NCBI GenBank assembly: GCA_035341665.1
Contig: DAOQVR010000002.1
Location: forward strand, 124,001-188,000
Reading direction: 5' to 3'
DNA from: DAOQVR01 sp035341665
GTDB taxonomy: Bacteria > Chloroflexota > Anaerolineae > JAAYZQ01
DNA: 64,000 bases
Part shown: positions 26,000 to 36,200 of the stretch, piece by piece
Numbering within the stretch: the first letter of the stretch is position 1
How the letters are laid out: each line of letters opens with the position of its first letter
The notes under the pieces: model-generated
Told to the model about the DNA's origin: nothing
What the model saw: only the letters and a program-made list of their open reading frames with translations
The model's database searches: none
Position numbers and translations under genes: made by a program

Positions 26000-27203
26000 C
26001 GCGCTCAAGCTTCTCGGCATTCTGACCTTCATCATCCTGCTGATCCGGATCAGGTGGAACCTGGGCTTGGTGCTGCTCCTGGCCTCGGCACTGACTGGAT
26101 TGCTCTTTGCCATGCCGCTGGCGGACCTGGGACGCGAAGTCCTCGCGGCCGCAGTCGATGCGACGACGCTGCGCCTGGTCGCCATCGTCCTGCTGATCAC
26201 CTACATGGGCGAGATCCTGCGCGGCACGCTCCAGCTAGAGGGCATGGTGCGCTCGCTGAGCGACCTCTTCCTCGACCGGCGCTGGCTTCTCGGCCTGCTG
26301 CCGCTTCTCATCGGCCTGCTGCCCATGGTGGGCGGCGCCATGTTCTCGGCACCCATGGTGGAAGAAGCCGCGCAGGGGCTGAACGTCAGCCGCGAGCGCA
26401 AGACTTACGTCAACTACTGGTTCCGGCATGCCTGCGAGACGGCCTTTCCCCTCTACCCCTCGCTGGTGGTGGCGGCTGGGCTCATGGGGGTAACCACCCA
26501 GGCACTGGCGCTCAGCAACTGGCCGCTCCTCGTCGCCGTGCTGGGAACGGGGATCGTGCTCGGGTTGGCGGGCATCCAGCGCATCCTGCCTGACGGGGGC
26601 GAGCGCCCCGACCGCCGGGACACGTGGCTCTTGCTGGTCAAGTCCGTCTGGCCCATCGCACTGGTGCTGGTCTTGGCGCTCGTGCTCCACCTGGACCTGG
26701 TGCTCTCACTGGCGATCACCGTCCTGATTCTGATCTTGGCGCATCGGCTCCAGCCGCGCCGGCTCTGGACCTTCCTGAAAAAGATGCCCTTCGACGTCGT
26801 GCCTATCATCCTGGGGGCTATGATCTTTCAGAGGGTCCTCACCGAAAGCAGCGCCGTGGAGGTGGCCTCCACGGGACTGGCGGCGCTCGGCATCCCGGTG
26901 CCGATTGTTGTCTTTGGCATTCCCCTGCTGGCTGGGCTCCTGACAGGGCTGGCCGTCGCAGGCTTTGCCATCGGCCTGCCCATTGTGCTGCCGCTCTGCC
27001 CGCCGGAGCTGATCGGCACCGGCTACAGCCTTCTCGCCTACACCGGTGGCTGGCTGGGGCTGCAGCTTTCCCCCGTGCACATCTGCCTGGCGCTCAGCCG
27101 GGCCTATTTCAAGGCCTCCTGGGGAGGGATCTACCGCTACCTGCTTCCCTCCGCAGCGGTGGTCATTGCCGTCGCGGCCGCCGTGCTGCTGATCCGCTCC
27201 TGA
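25992..27203 (+). CDS. DUF401 family membrane protein
   Basis: A 403-residue polytopic protein with about 10-11 hydrophobic helices. The LPLLIGLLPMVGGAMFSAPMVE and YVNYWFRHACETAFPLYP blocks are characteristic of the DUF401 family, which belongs with ion transporter-like (ArsB/NhaD superfamily) proteins. Transported substrate unknown. Its start at 25992 lies within the end of the HD hydrolase gene. Confidence 0.85.
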   Translation: MIDALKLLGILTFIILLIRIRWNLGLVLLLASALTGLLFAMPLADLGREVLAAAVDATTLRLVAIVLLITYMGEILRGTLQLEGMVRSLSDLFLDRRWLLGLLPLLIGLLPMVGGAMFSAPMVEEAAQGLNVSRERKTYVNYWFRHACETAFPLYPSLVVAAGLMGVTTQALALSNWPLLVAVLGTGIVLGLAGIQRILPDGGERPDRRDTWLLLVKSVWPIALVLVLALVLHLDLVLSLAITVLILILAHRLQPRRLWTFLKKMPFDVVPIILGAMIFQRVLTESSAVEVASTGLAALGIPVPIVVFGIPLLAGLLTGLAVAGFAIGLPIVLPLCPPELIGTGYSLLAYTGGWLGLQLSPVHICLALSRAYFKASWGGIYRYLLPSAAVVIAVAAAVLLIRS

Positions 27204-27275
27204 GGCGCACGGCAGCGGAAGGCAAGCTCGCCCGACATCCCCCCGCCGGGTACGGGCAGGAATGCACCACCTGCC

Positions 27276-27304
27276 TTGCCGTGGGTGCATGATTGTGCTA
27301 CGAT
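27276..27304 (+). promoter_or_regulatory. Promoter of phosphodiesterase-MBL operon
   Basis: TTGCCG, 17-bp spacer, TACGAT, 36 bp before GTG 27341. Confidence 0.65.
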
Positions 27305-27340
27305 AGCTGCATCCCAGCCGAGAGAGGACCGACACCAGCC

Positions 27341-29089
27341 GTGGACCCGAACCGTCCCTATCCCACCCGTCGCCAAACCCGTTGGTCCTGGCTCGCCGTT
27401 GTGCTGATGCTCCTCGCAGCGTCCGCCTCCCTCCTGCCGCTCCTCCGGGGCACCATGGGCTACCGGCCTGCCTACCGGGAGCGCAGCACCACAGGCGCGC
27501 CGCCGCCGGCCCTCGTCCCTCGCCTGGTTTTGATCATCGTCGATGGGCTCCGCTACGACCTCTCGGAGCAGATGCCCTGCCTCGAAGCGCTGCGCGGCAC
27601 AGGCGCGTGGGGCAAGTCGATCGCGTCCTTCCCGAGTTTTTCGCAGCCCACTTGGACGGCGTTGGTGACTGGGGCACGGCCCGAGATTAGCGGGGCGGCG
27701 CTCTTCAACGCCGCCTTCGAATCGCTTCAGCCAATCCAGGTCGCCACGCTGTTTGAGATGGCCAAGGAGGCAGGCCTCACCACGGCGCTCGCCGGGCAGC
27801 AGTGGTGGTCCAAGATGGTGCCGGCCGAGCACCTGGACCATGCCCACTTTGTCGCCGAGTTCGACGCGGAGGGCGATGCCGAAGCAGCCGAGGCAGCAAT
27901 CGAGCTCTACGCCAGGCCGGACGTTGATTTCCTGCTGCTCTACTTGGGCGAGTACGACGAGCTGAACCACAGCGTCGGAGCGCTGAGCACAGAGGCATTG
28001 AAGTCGATCGAGCACTCCGATAGAGCGGTCTGCGCGCTGGTGTCGGCGGTCGACCTTACGAGCACGGCGCTTGTCGTGACGGCCGACCATGGGCAGCTCG
28101 ATGCAGCCGGCCACGGCGGCGACGACCGCACCGTGCGGGAAACCCCACTCATTATGGCCGGCGCACGGGTCCGGCCGGGCCGCTACCCGGCGGTCCAGCA
28201 GCCCGACATCCCGGCGACTATCGCTGCCCTCCTGGGGGTACCCTTCCCGCGCTCAGGGCAGGGTAGGGTGCTGTACGATTGGCTGGACCTGACGGAAGAG
28301 GAACGGGCGAGGGGTGAGGTGGCCCTGGTGGCTCAGCAGGCAGCCTGGGCCGACGCCTACTTGGCCTCGTTCCAGGGAAGCGCGCTGCCCGTGGAGCACA
28401 TCGACTCCACCGGCCTGGAGGCGCTCCTCCGCGCAGGCGACTGGCCCGCGGCACAAAGCGCGGCCGCCTCGGTTCGATCGGATATCTTGCAGTACGTCGA
28501 GGGGCAGCGGTCGGCAGAGATCGCCCGCAGCCGGTGGCTCTGGCTCTTGCCGTCGCTGTTCGGGCTTGGGCTGCTGGGGGTCCTCCTTGCGGCGACCGTG
28601 CGCGCCTCTGGCTGGGCGCCGATCTGCGCCGTTGTGGCGGGAGGCGCTGCCTACCACGCCTTCTACCTGCTTCGCGGGCACGTCTACTCCCTCAGCACGC
28701 TCAGCAGCATGGGCTCGCCCCTGCGCTTTCTGCTCACCCTCGTTGTCGGGGCACTGATTGCCCTGGCGGTGGGGATCGGGCTGCTCTGGCTTGCGTCGCG
28801 GCGGGCGTCCTCCCCCGTACGGCCGCTCTCGCGGTCGATCCCGGCGCTCTACGCGGCGTTGTGCGGCCTCTTTGCCGCGGTCGCCCTCTGCGCCTGGCTG
28901 GTGAACGGCAGCCTGGGAGGTTGGCTGCTGGTCAGCCCCAAGGCCAGCTTCGTGGCAATCCTGAGCGTCGCGCAGCTGATCCTGGTGGGGCTGCTGGGTC
29001 TGGTAATCATGGCCGGTGCGGCCATCGGGGGCAAGCGCGCCCGCCCCGTCTCCCCCGGGGAGCGGCGGACGGGCAGCCTTGGGAGATGA
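27341..29089 (+). CDS. Membrane alkaline phosphatase-superfamily phosphodiesterase
   Basis: A 582-residue protein; GTG 27341 is preferred over the upstream frame because it follows GAGAGGACC and leaves a clean N-terminal anchor (SWLAVVLMLLAASASLL). The catalytic domain has metal/nucleophile motifs LIIVDGLRYD, SFSQPTWTALVTG (likely Thr nucleophile), LGEYDELNHSVG and VVTADHGQLDAAGHGG, as in type I phosphodiesterase/nucleotide pyrophosphatases. About five transmembrane helices at the C-terminus (from ~400) follow. Could act on phospho-lipid or GPI-like ethanolamine phosphate substrates outside the cell. MBL gene starts 4 bp downstream. Confidence 0.85.
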   Translation: MDPNRPYPTRRQTRWSWLAVVLMLLAASASLLPLLRGTMGYRPAYRERSTTGAPPPALVPRLVLIIVDGLRYDLSEQMPCLEALRGTGAWGKSIASFPSFSQPTWTALVTGARPEISGAALFNAAFESLQPIQVATLFEMAKEAGLTTALAGQQWWSKMVPAEHLDHAHFVAEFDAEGDAEAAEAAIELYARPDVDFLLLYLGEYDELNHSVGALSTEALKSIEHSDRAVCALVSAVDLTSTALVVTADHGQLDAAGHGGDDRTVRETPLIMAGARVRPGRYPAVQQPDIPATIAALLGVPFPRSGQGRVLYDWLDLTEEERARGEVALVAQQAAWADAYLASFQGSALPVEHIDSTGLEALLRAGDWPAAQSAAASVRSDILQYVEGQRSAEIARSRWLWLLPSLFGLGLLGVLLAATVRASGWAPICAVVAGGAAYHAFYLLRGHVYSLSTLSSMGSPLRFLLTLVVGALIALAVGIGLLWLASRRASSPVRPLSRSIPALYAALCGLFAAVALCAWLVNGSLGGWLLVSPKASFVAILSVAQLILVGLLGLVIMAGAAIGGKRARPVSPGERRTGSLGR

Positions 29090-29093
29090 GACA

Positions 29094-29741
29094 ATGGAGA
29101 TTACCTGGTTTGGCCATTCCTGCTTCCGGCTGAGCGAGCGCGGCGTCGCGATCGTCACCGACCCCTTCTCGGAGGAGCTAGGGTATGCCCGGCCGCGCAT
29201 CCGTGCGGACGTCGTGACGGTCAGCCACGACCACCCCGGGCACAACCACCGCATCGGCTTTCGCGGCGGCCCGCGTTTCTTCGACGGCCCGGGCGAGTAC
29301 GAGGTGAAGGATGTCTTCATCACCGGCATCGCCACCTACCATGATGCCAAGCACGGCACAGTGCGGGGGCGGAACCTGGTGTTCCTATTCGAATTCGGCG
29401 GACTGGGCGTCTGTCACCTGGGCGATTTGGGGCACATCCCCGACCAGAAGCAGATCGAGGCGCTGAGCGACGTTGACGTGCTGCTGGTCCCCATCGGGGG
29501 CGTCCACACGCTCGATGCCGCCAAGGCCGCAGAGGTCATCAGCCTGATCGAGCCAGAGATCGTCATCCCCATGCACTACAGCACGCCGATGGAGCAAGCC
29601 AAGTTGGAAGGGCTCGACAAGTTCTTCAAGCAGATGGGTCTGGCCCCCGTGCCCCCCCAGCCCAGCTTCTCCATCACCAAATCGGCGCTCCCGGACGAGA
29701 CGCAAGTGGTGGTGCTGGAGTACACCGCAGCAGCGGAGTAG
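29094..29741 (+). CDS. MBL-fold metal-dependent hydrolase
   Basis: A 215-residue beta-lactamase-fold protein of the small UlaG/YtkL-like type. ITWFGHSCFRL begins the fold, VSHDHPGHNH is the HxHxxxH metal site, and CHLGDLGH, VDVLLVPIGG and EIVIPMHY complete it. Substrate not predictable. Closely follows the phosphodiesterase gene. Confidence 0.9.
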   Translation: MEITWFGHSCFRLSERGVAIVTDPFSEELGYARPRIRADVVTVSHDHPGHNHRIGFRGGPRFFDGPGEYEVKDVFITGIATYHDAKHGTVRGRNLVFLFEFGGLGVCHLGDLGHIPDQKQIEALSDVDVLLVPIGGVHTLDAAKAAEVISLIEPEIVIPMHYSTPMEQAKLEGLDKFFKQMGLAPVPPQPSFSITKSALPDETQVVVLEYTAAAE

Positions 29742-29810
29742 ACGCGATCTTGACTCTCTCCCCCACGGGAGACGATCTCCACTCCTTCTAGCTGCCGCCG
29801 GTGGTCCGCA

Positions 29811-30602
29811 CTACGGCCCGCAGAGCCCGGCGTACTCCTCGGGCCGGCGGTCGGCCAGGACGTCGTTGCGAGGGGTCACCTTCTTGTTGCGCGCCAGGGC
29901 CACGTCGACCTCGGTAGCGCCCACTTCTTCCCCCTCCGCCGAGGCCTCCACAAGCACATCCCCCAATGGATCGGCCACCAGCGAGCGACCGGTGAAGGTG
30001 AGGTCTCCCTCAGTGCCGACCCGATTGCCGGTCACGACGTAGATGCGGTTCACCAGCGCGTGGATGGGCACGCCGCGCTGCGCCAGCCCGGGCAGCACCA
30101 GGTTCGAGGGGTGGCAGACCACGTCCGCGCCCTTCAGCGCCAGGACGCGCCAAGCCTCGGGAAAGAGCCAGTCGAAGCATACGAGGATGCCGACCCGGCA
30201 GAGGCCGATGTCAAAGACAGGAAGGCCGGCATCGCCGGGTCGAAAGTGGTCCTTCTCATTGAGAAAGAGGTGCAGCTTCCGGTAGCGGCCGATCACGCCC
30301 TGCGGCCCGATGAGGACGGCCGAGTTGTAGAGGTCGATGCCGTCCCGCTCGTTGAAGCCGGTTACTACGTGCATGCGGCGCTCCCGGCAGACGGCCTCAA
30401 GGTGGCGCAGGAATACGCTGTCGGCAATCGACTCGGAGGTCTCCCATGCTTCGCGCTTCGAACGAAAGTTGTAGCCCGAGTTGCACAGCTCCGGGAGGAC
30501 GAGGAGGTCGGCCTCGACGCCGGCCAAGAGACGGTCAATGGTGGTCAGCGTCGCCGGCAGGTCACCTAGGGCCGGCGCGAGCTGCACATATCCAATTCTC
30601 AC
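29811..30602 (-). CDS. Carbon-nitrogen hydrolase (nitrilase superfamily)
   Basis: A 263-residue amidase-type enzyme. The Glu-Lys-Cys triad is visible: Glu in VLPELCNSGYNF, Lys in YRKLHLFLNEKDHF, Cys in VGILVCFDWLFPE. GTG 30602 is chosen as start (VRIGYVQLAPALGD is the usual N-terminus) with AAAGGAGGAGAAG adjacent. It probably hydrolyses a small amide such as a carbamoyl or omega-amide; specificity unknown. It is transcribed away from tRNA-Glu. Confidence 0.92.
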   Translation of the reverse strand: MRIGYVQLAPALGDLPATLTTIDRLLAGVEADLLVLPELCNSGYNFRSKREAWETSESIADSVFLRHLEAVCRERRMHVVTGFNERDGIDLYNSAVLIGPQGVIGRYRKLHLFLNEKDHFRPGDAGLPVFDIGLCRVGILVCFDWLFPEAWRVLALKGADVVCHPSNLVLPGLAQRGVPIHALVNRIYVVTGNRVGTEGDLTFTGRSLVADPLGDVLVEASAEGEEVGATEVDVALARNKKVTPRNDVLADRRPEEYAGLCGP

Positions 30603-30628
30603 CTTCTCCTCCTTTTCCTTCCCCTGGT

Positions 30629-30657
30629 TTGACAAGCCCCGGCCGCCATGGTACAAT
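30629..30657 (+). promoter_or_regulatory. Promoter of tRNA-Glu
   Basis: TTGACA, 17-bp spacer, TACAAT, 12 bp before the tRNA. Confidence 0.85.
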
Positions 30658-30669
30658 GCCCTTCGCCGT

Positions 30670-30745
30670 GGCGGATTCGTCTAGAGGCCTAGGATACCGC
30701 CCTCTCAAGGCAGAGACACGGGTTCGAATCCCGTATCCGCTACCA
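30670..30745 (+). tRNA. tRNA-Glu(CTC), CCA encoded
   Basis: Cloverleaf with acceptor GGCGGAT/ATCCGCT, anticodon loop CTCTCAA (CTC), T-arm around GGGTTCGAATCCC and encoded CCA at 30743-30745. The anticodon stem has one C-A mismatch and the acceptor a G1-U72 pair. Confidence 0.93.
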
Positions 30746-30756
30746 CCACGGTGAGA

Positions 30757-30781
30757 GCACCAGCCCAGGCTGGTGCTTTTT
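30757..30781 (+). terminator. Terminator of tRNA-Glu
   Basis: GCACCAGC...GCTGGTGC stem with a short loop followed by TTTTT at 30777-30781. Confidence 0.9.
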
Positions 30782-30958
30782 CATTGGCCGCGAGGGCGAG
30801 CCATTCCCTCTCCACCTGCGCTAGCCGCCAGCGCCAGGGCCAATCGTAACGCAGAATCGGCGCGCGTCAAGTATAGGCCGGCGCATGTCCCCAAGGGGCG
30901 GGCACTCGGTTTGACCAGGACGGGCTTCGGGTGCCAAATACCAGGCCTGAGATTCACG

Positions 30959-31816
30959 ATGGACATTACGTTTTCCAGCGACATTGCCACCTTTCGACGG
31001 CGAGCATCTCCCTTGTTGGAAAGCCACTGCGCTGTCAACAGCCTGAAACTCGGCATCCTTGAGTATTGCTGTGAACACAGGGAAGGAACTGATAACCAGG
31101 TGTTCGCCTTGGGCATCGAACGCGGCGAGGTGGTTGCCGTCTTTGCCCAGACGAGAAGCCTGTACTTTTACGCACGTGAGGCGCGCATCGATGAGGCTAT
31201 CCACTGCGCTGTCGAGGCTTTCGTCAAGAGACAGATTGCCATACCGCGGGTGATGGGGTATGGAGACACCGCTCTACGGTTTGCCGAGTCCTGGAAAAGG
31301 CAGACGCACTCCGACGTCCTGTTTGCCGGCAAGGACTACCTGTACGAGATCACAAGCGTTCCGTGTGCGAGGCCCACAAGCGGGGCACTGCGCCGCGCTG
31401 TCCAAGAAGACATGCACGAGCTCGTACCCCTCTTCGGCGAGTACTTCCGAGAAGACCTGGGCATCACCAGGACCGACCAAGACCTTGAACAAGACATCGT
31501 GAGGGTGCTGGCAGAGGATCAGGTGTACCTCTGGGACGATGGCGGCGCGAAAAGCATGGTGACGGCAATGCTTCCCTATGACGCCGGGGTGGAGTTGGCG
31601 AACGTCGCTACTCTCCGAGGACACAGAAGGATGGGCTACGCCACAGCATGTGTCGGCGAGGTCTGCCGGATCCTGCTGGCGCTCTATCCTCGCATCGTCT
31701 TGTTTGCTGACGTGGACAATGCACCGGCAAATTCGCTGTATACCAAGATCGGATTCCGTCTCGTCGATGAAATGAACTCCTATGAGCTATCGGCGCGCAC
31801 ACAAGGTCAGAACTAG
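30959..31816 (+). CDS. GNAT-like acetyltransferase
   Basis: A 285-residue protein; ATG 30959 begins MDITFSSDIATF. The C-terminal half carries a GNAT fold: RRAVQEDMHELVPLFGEYF, then ELANVATLRGHRRMGYATACV as the acetyl-CoA loop and NAPANSLYTKIGFRLVDE as the terminal strand-helix. The N-terminal ~130 residues are an extra domain. Base composition is less GC-rich than its neighbours, hinting at acquisition next to the tRNA-Glu gene. No convincing SD was seen. 30782-30958 holds only a weak promoter-like TTGACC. Confidence 0.75.
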   Translation: MDITFSSDIATFRRRASPLLESHCAVNSLKLGILEYCCEHREGTDNQVFALGIERGEVVAVFAQTRSLYFYAREARIDEAIHCAVEAFVKRQIAIPRVMGYGDTALRFAESWKRQTHSDVLFAGKDYLYEITSVPCARPTSGALRRAVQEDMHELVPLFGEYFREDLGITRTDQDLEQDIVRVLAEDQVYLWDDGGAKSMVTAMLPYDAGVELANVATLRGHRRMGYATACVGEVCRILLALYPRIVLFADVDNAPANSLYTKIGFRLVDEMNSYELSARTQGQN

Positions 31817-31861
31817 AGCTCGAAGCGGCGAAACATCGAGGTCACGACCAAGGAGAACCCC

Positions 31862-33247
31862 ATGATTGACCATGAGAACCCCGAAGCCATCCCCGACGCG
31901 CACTTTCGTGCCGTCCAAGACTGGGTGGAGCAGGAGATGGCGCAGCAGCCCATACCGGGTGCTGTGGTCGGCGTGCTGCACGAGGGCCGTGCGCTGGTCG
32001 CCGCCTTCGGCACGACGAGCGTTGAGCACCCGCTGCCCGTTTCGGAGGAGACGCTCTTCCAGGTCGGCTCGATCACGAAAACCTTCGTGGCGACGGCCGC
32101 CCTGCGGCTGGTGGAGGCGGGCAAGATCGAGCTGGACACGCCCATCCGTTCCTACCTGCCCGAGCTCAAGCTCGCGGACGAATCGGTCGCGGCGCGCGTC
32201 ACCCTGCGCCACCTGCTGACCCACACCGGCGGCTGGATGGGCGACTACTTCAACGATTTCGGCATGGGTGATGACGCCCTGGCCCGGATGGTAGCCGCGA
32301 TGGCCGGACTGCCGCAGCTCACGCCACTGGGCGAGGTCTGGTCCTACAACAACGCGGGCTTTTACCTGGCCGGGCGAGTGCTGGAGGTGGTGACCGGCAC
32401 GCCGTTCGAGAAGGCAATCCAGGGCCTGGTGCTCAACCCGCTGGGCCTCCGCCAGTCCTTCTTCTTCCCGCACGACGTCATCACGCACCGCTTTGCCGTG
32501 GGGCACGAGGTGGTAGATGGCAAGCCCCAGGTAGCCCGACCCTGGGCTGTCGGGCGCGCGGTGCACCCGGCGGGCGGCCTGGTCTGCACCGCCGCCGATC
32601 TGCTGCGCTACGCACGCTTTCACATGGGCGATGGGACGGCGCCGGACGGGGCGCGCCTGCTCTTCCCCGAGTCCCTGGCGGCGATGCAGACACCGCAGCT
32701 GCCCTCCACGGGCATCAGCGAGTGCGGGCTGAGTTGGAGCATCATGACGGTAGATGGGGCCAGGATGATTGGCCACGGCGGCGGGACAAAGGGCCAGGTG
32801 AGCTATCTGAGGATCGTTCCCTCGCGCCAGTTTGCCGTGGTCGCCCTGACGAACAGCGAGGAGGGCGACCCGCTGACCTACGGCGTCGCGAACTGGGCGA
32901 CGAAGGAATACCTGGGCCTCGAGCTGCCCGAGGCACTGCCACTCGACCTGCCGGAGGAGGCGCTCCGGCCATACGCCGGGCGATACGACTCGGCGGCGGC
33001 TGCCCTGGAGCTTGTCCTGCGCGACGGGACACTGGTGCTGCAGGTCACGAACAAAGGGGGCTTCCCGACACCTGACTGCCCGCCGCTCTCGGCGCCCCCG
33101 CCGACGCGTGCGGCGCTCTACGCAGAGGACCGGCTGGTTCTACTGGATGGGTCCTTCAAAGGGGACCGCGGTGAATTCCTGCGGAGCGCGGACGGATGCA
33201 TCGCCTGGCTGCGACTGGGCGGACGCGTGCACGCACGCCTGGGGTGA
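31862..33247 (+). CDS. Beta-lactamase-family serine hydrolase
   Basis: A 461-residue class C beta-lactamase/penicillin-binding-like esterase. The SxxK motif is Ser-Ile-Thr-Lys (GSITKTF, about residue 69), the YxN motif is Tyr-Asn-Asn in WSYNNAGFYLAG (about 162), and HGGGTKG replaces the KTG box. A C-terminal lipocalin-like domain (from ~360) is typical of longer family members. No signal peptide is evident, so it may be cytoplasmic, acting on peptides or esters rather than beta-lactams. Confidence 0.88.
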   Translation: MIDHENPEAIPDAHFRAVQDWVEQEMAQQPIPGAVVGVLHEGRALVAAFGTTSVEHPLPVSEETLFQVGSITKTFVATAALRLVEAGKIELDTPIRSYLPELKLADESVAARVTLRHLLTHTGGWMGDYFNDFGMGDDALARMVAAMAGLPQLTPLGEVWSYNNAGFYLAGRVLEVVTGTPFEKAIQGLVLNPLGLRQSFFFPHDVITHRFAVGHEVVDGKPQVARPWAVGRAVHPAGGLVCTAADLLRYARFHMGDGTAPDGARLLFPESLAAMQTPQLPSTGISECGLSWSIMTVDGARMIGHGGGTKGQVSYLRIVPSRQFAVVALTNSEEGDPLTYGVANWATKEYLGLELPEALPLDLPEEALRPYAGRYDSAAAALELVLRDGTLVLQVTNKGGFPTPDCPPLSAPPPTRAALYAEDRLVLLDGSFKGDRGEFLRSADGCIAWLRLGGRVHARLG

Positions 33248-33259
33248 GGCCTCCTCCTT

Positions 33260-36200
33260 CTACAGCGAGATGACCTCTTCGGCCTGGACGAACAGCTCGC
33301 CCGCCCGGTCGACCTGGACGCGGCCGGTGGCCCAGTAGGGCCCGAGCCGGCCCAACGAGCCGGGGCGCAGGCGGCGGCCGGGCGGCTGGTGCAGCGAGAA
33401 AAAACCCGTCTCATCCCCCAGCAAGAGCTGCCCCCGGCGCTCGCCCCAGACGCTGAGGCGCGCACCGGCCACGGCGACGCGCTCGCCGGCGTGCCGCGCC
33501 AGGAGGTCGCTGCCGGTCACCCCGTGGGCGGCCAGCGCCCCGGCAAAGGGCGCCAGCGGATGTGCGCTGACCGGCCAGTCGAGCATCTCCAACTCGAGGA
33601 GGAGGCGCTCCAGCAAGGTATCCTCCGGCTCGGCGGCTGCCTCACCCCACAGGGGCAGCGCCAGTTGGAGCGGTGTACCGGGCGACCGATCCTTGAGCTC
33701 GGAAAGGAGAGCCCGGCGGCTCGGCGCAAGCCCGTCAAGAGCCCCGGCCTTCGCCAGGTTCTCCGCCTCGCCGGGCCGAGGGTGCGCCCGCCGCAGAAGA
33801 TCGTCCAGCGACTCAAAGGGCCGCTCCCTCCGCGCCTCGAGGATGGCGGCGATGGTCCGGCGCGTCAGTTCCCGCACCTGGCTGAGCCCCATCCAGAGGA
33901 CGGGGGCGCCGCTCGGGCTGCGCGCCAGGTCAAAGCGCGTGCCACTGTAGTTGACGTGGGGCGGCCGCACCTCCAGGCCCAGCCGGCGTGCCTCTTCAAG
34001 GTAAACGTGCTGCGGGTAGTAGCCCCCCCAGTTACGCAGGAGCGCCGTCATGAACTCGGGTGTATGGTGCGCTTTCAGGTAGGCGGTCTGGTAGGCGACA
34101 CCGGCATAGCTGGCCGCGTGCGCCTTGAGAAAGCCGTATCCGGCGAACGACTCCATGAGCTCCCAGAGGCGCGCCGCAACCTCCCCCGGCATCCGGCTCA
34201 CCTCGCCGGCGCGGCGGATGAACCCCTCCCGCAGCGGTGCGAGCTCCCTACCATGCCCCAGGTGGGCAATGCCCCGCCGCAGGCGGTCCGCCTCTCCCAG
34301 AGAAAAGCCGGCCAAGTCGTGCGCGATTCGCAGTACCTGCTCCTGGTAGAGGACGACGCCGTGCGTCGAGCGCAGGATCGGCTCCAAAGCTGGATGGAGG
34401 TAGCGGGTAGTCTCCTGGCCGCGGTGGCGCCGGACAAACGCATCCTTGAGTCCACCCTGCAGCGGGCCGGGCTTGAAGAGGGCCAGTGCCACCGTCACGT
34501 CCTCGATGCCGCGCGCGCCCAGCTCGCGCAGGGTGCGGCGCATGCCGGGTGACTCGGTCTGGAAGCAGCCGATCGAGTCCGCACGCTCCAGCAGGTCGCC
34601 GGTAGCCGGGTCGCCGTCGCGGATCGGCTCGCGGGCAAACGCCGGCTCGCGGCGCCGCACCAGGGCAACCGCCTCGGCGACCACCGTCAGTGCGCGGACG
34701 CCCAGCATGTCGAACTTGACCAACCCGAGGCGCTCGATGCCGTGCAAGTCGTACTGGGTGATCACCACCCCCTTGGTGGCGAGCTGAAGCGGCACGCGGT
34801 CGGTGAGCGGTCCTGGTGCGATCACCATGCCCCCCGGGTGCACCGACAGGTGGTGCGGGTAGCCGTCCAGCGCCCAGGCCTCGGTCAAAGCTTCCCGCTC
34901 CCTTCCGTCCGCAGCCGCAGCCAGCAACCGCTCCCTAGAGCGCTCGATCTCATCACTCATGCCCGGGTGCCAGAAGTGCGGGATGTCGCGGGCGATCGCC
35001 TCGATCCTCTCCTGCGGCAGGCGGTAGGCCTTGGCGACGTCGCGCCAGGCAGAGCGCGCCCGCACGCGGGAGTAGGTACAGATCGTGGCGACGCGCTCCT
35101 CGCCGAAGCGGCGATAGATGTAGCGGATGACCTCCTCACGGCGGCGCGAGCAGAGGTCGAGGTCGATGTCCGGCGGGTCGCGGCGCTCCGGGTTGAGGAA
35201 CCGCTCGAAGTAGAGGTCGAGGGCCACGGGATCGACGGCGGAGATGTCGAGGCAGTAGGCGACCAGGCTGCTGCCGGCCGATCCGCGCAGGTTGACCGGC
35301 ACATCGTGCTCGTGGGCATACGCGACCACGTCGGCGACGATCAGGAAGAGGGGCGCATAGCCCATGCCGTCGATGACGTCCAGCTCATGGTCGAGCCGCG
35401 CGCGGACGGCCTCGGAGAGGCGCCCGTATCGCCTTTCGGCGCCGGCCAGCGACCGAGCGCGCAGGACGTCGCCGGCGCGCTGGCCCGGCGCAAGATCCAT
35501 CTCGGGGAAGACGGGACGCCCCAGCGGCAGCTCAAAGGCGCAGCGTGCCGCGACCTGCACGCTGTTGGCCAGCGCCTCGGGAAAGTCGACAAATGCCGCC
35601 GCCATCTCGCCCCGGGCGGCAAGGTGCAGGCCTGGCCGGGGCGGCATCTCGTCCAGGGCGTGCTGTCGGCCCATAGCACTTAGAAGCCGGCAGCGGAGCG
35701 CCTGCGTCGGATCTGGGTAGTGCACATTGTTGGTGGCGACGGTTCCGAGCCGGAGGCTGGTGGCCAGGCTAGATAGGCGATGCACGACTTCGAGGTCGCC
35801 CGGTGCCTGCACTTGCAGCTCCAGGAAGAAGCTGTCGCACCCAAAGCGCTCCGCATAGCCGGCAGCGGCGGACCTGGCCTCCTCTTCCTCGCCCGAGCGC
35901 ACCAGGCGGTCGATTCGGCCGCGCCTTCCTCCGCTGAGGGCGATGAGGCCCGCGGTGTACCCCTCCAGCCTGGCCAACGGCAGGCCGCGTTGGAGCGCGG
36001 CCTCGCGGTCAGGCCGTGTCTGGAGCGCGCTCGAGAGGCGGCAAAGGTTGGCGTAGCCCTCGCAGTCCCGGGCAAGCAGCACAAGGGAGTCGGTGCCGGC
36101 AGCCCCAGCATCCACCGTCAGCTCCATGCCGAGAACGGGCTGGATGCCGGCCTCCCGGCAGGCATCGTAGAACTCGACGGCTCCGTACAGGGCATCGTGG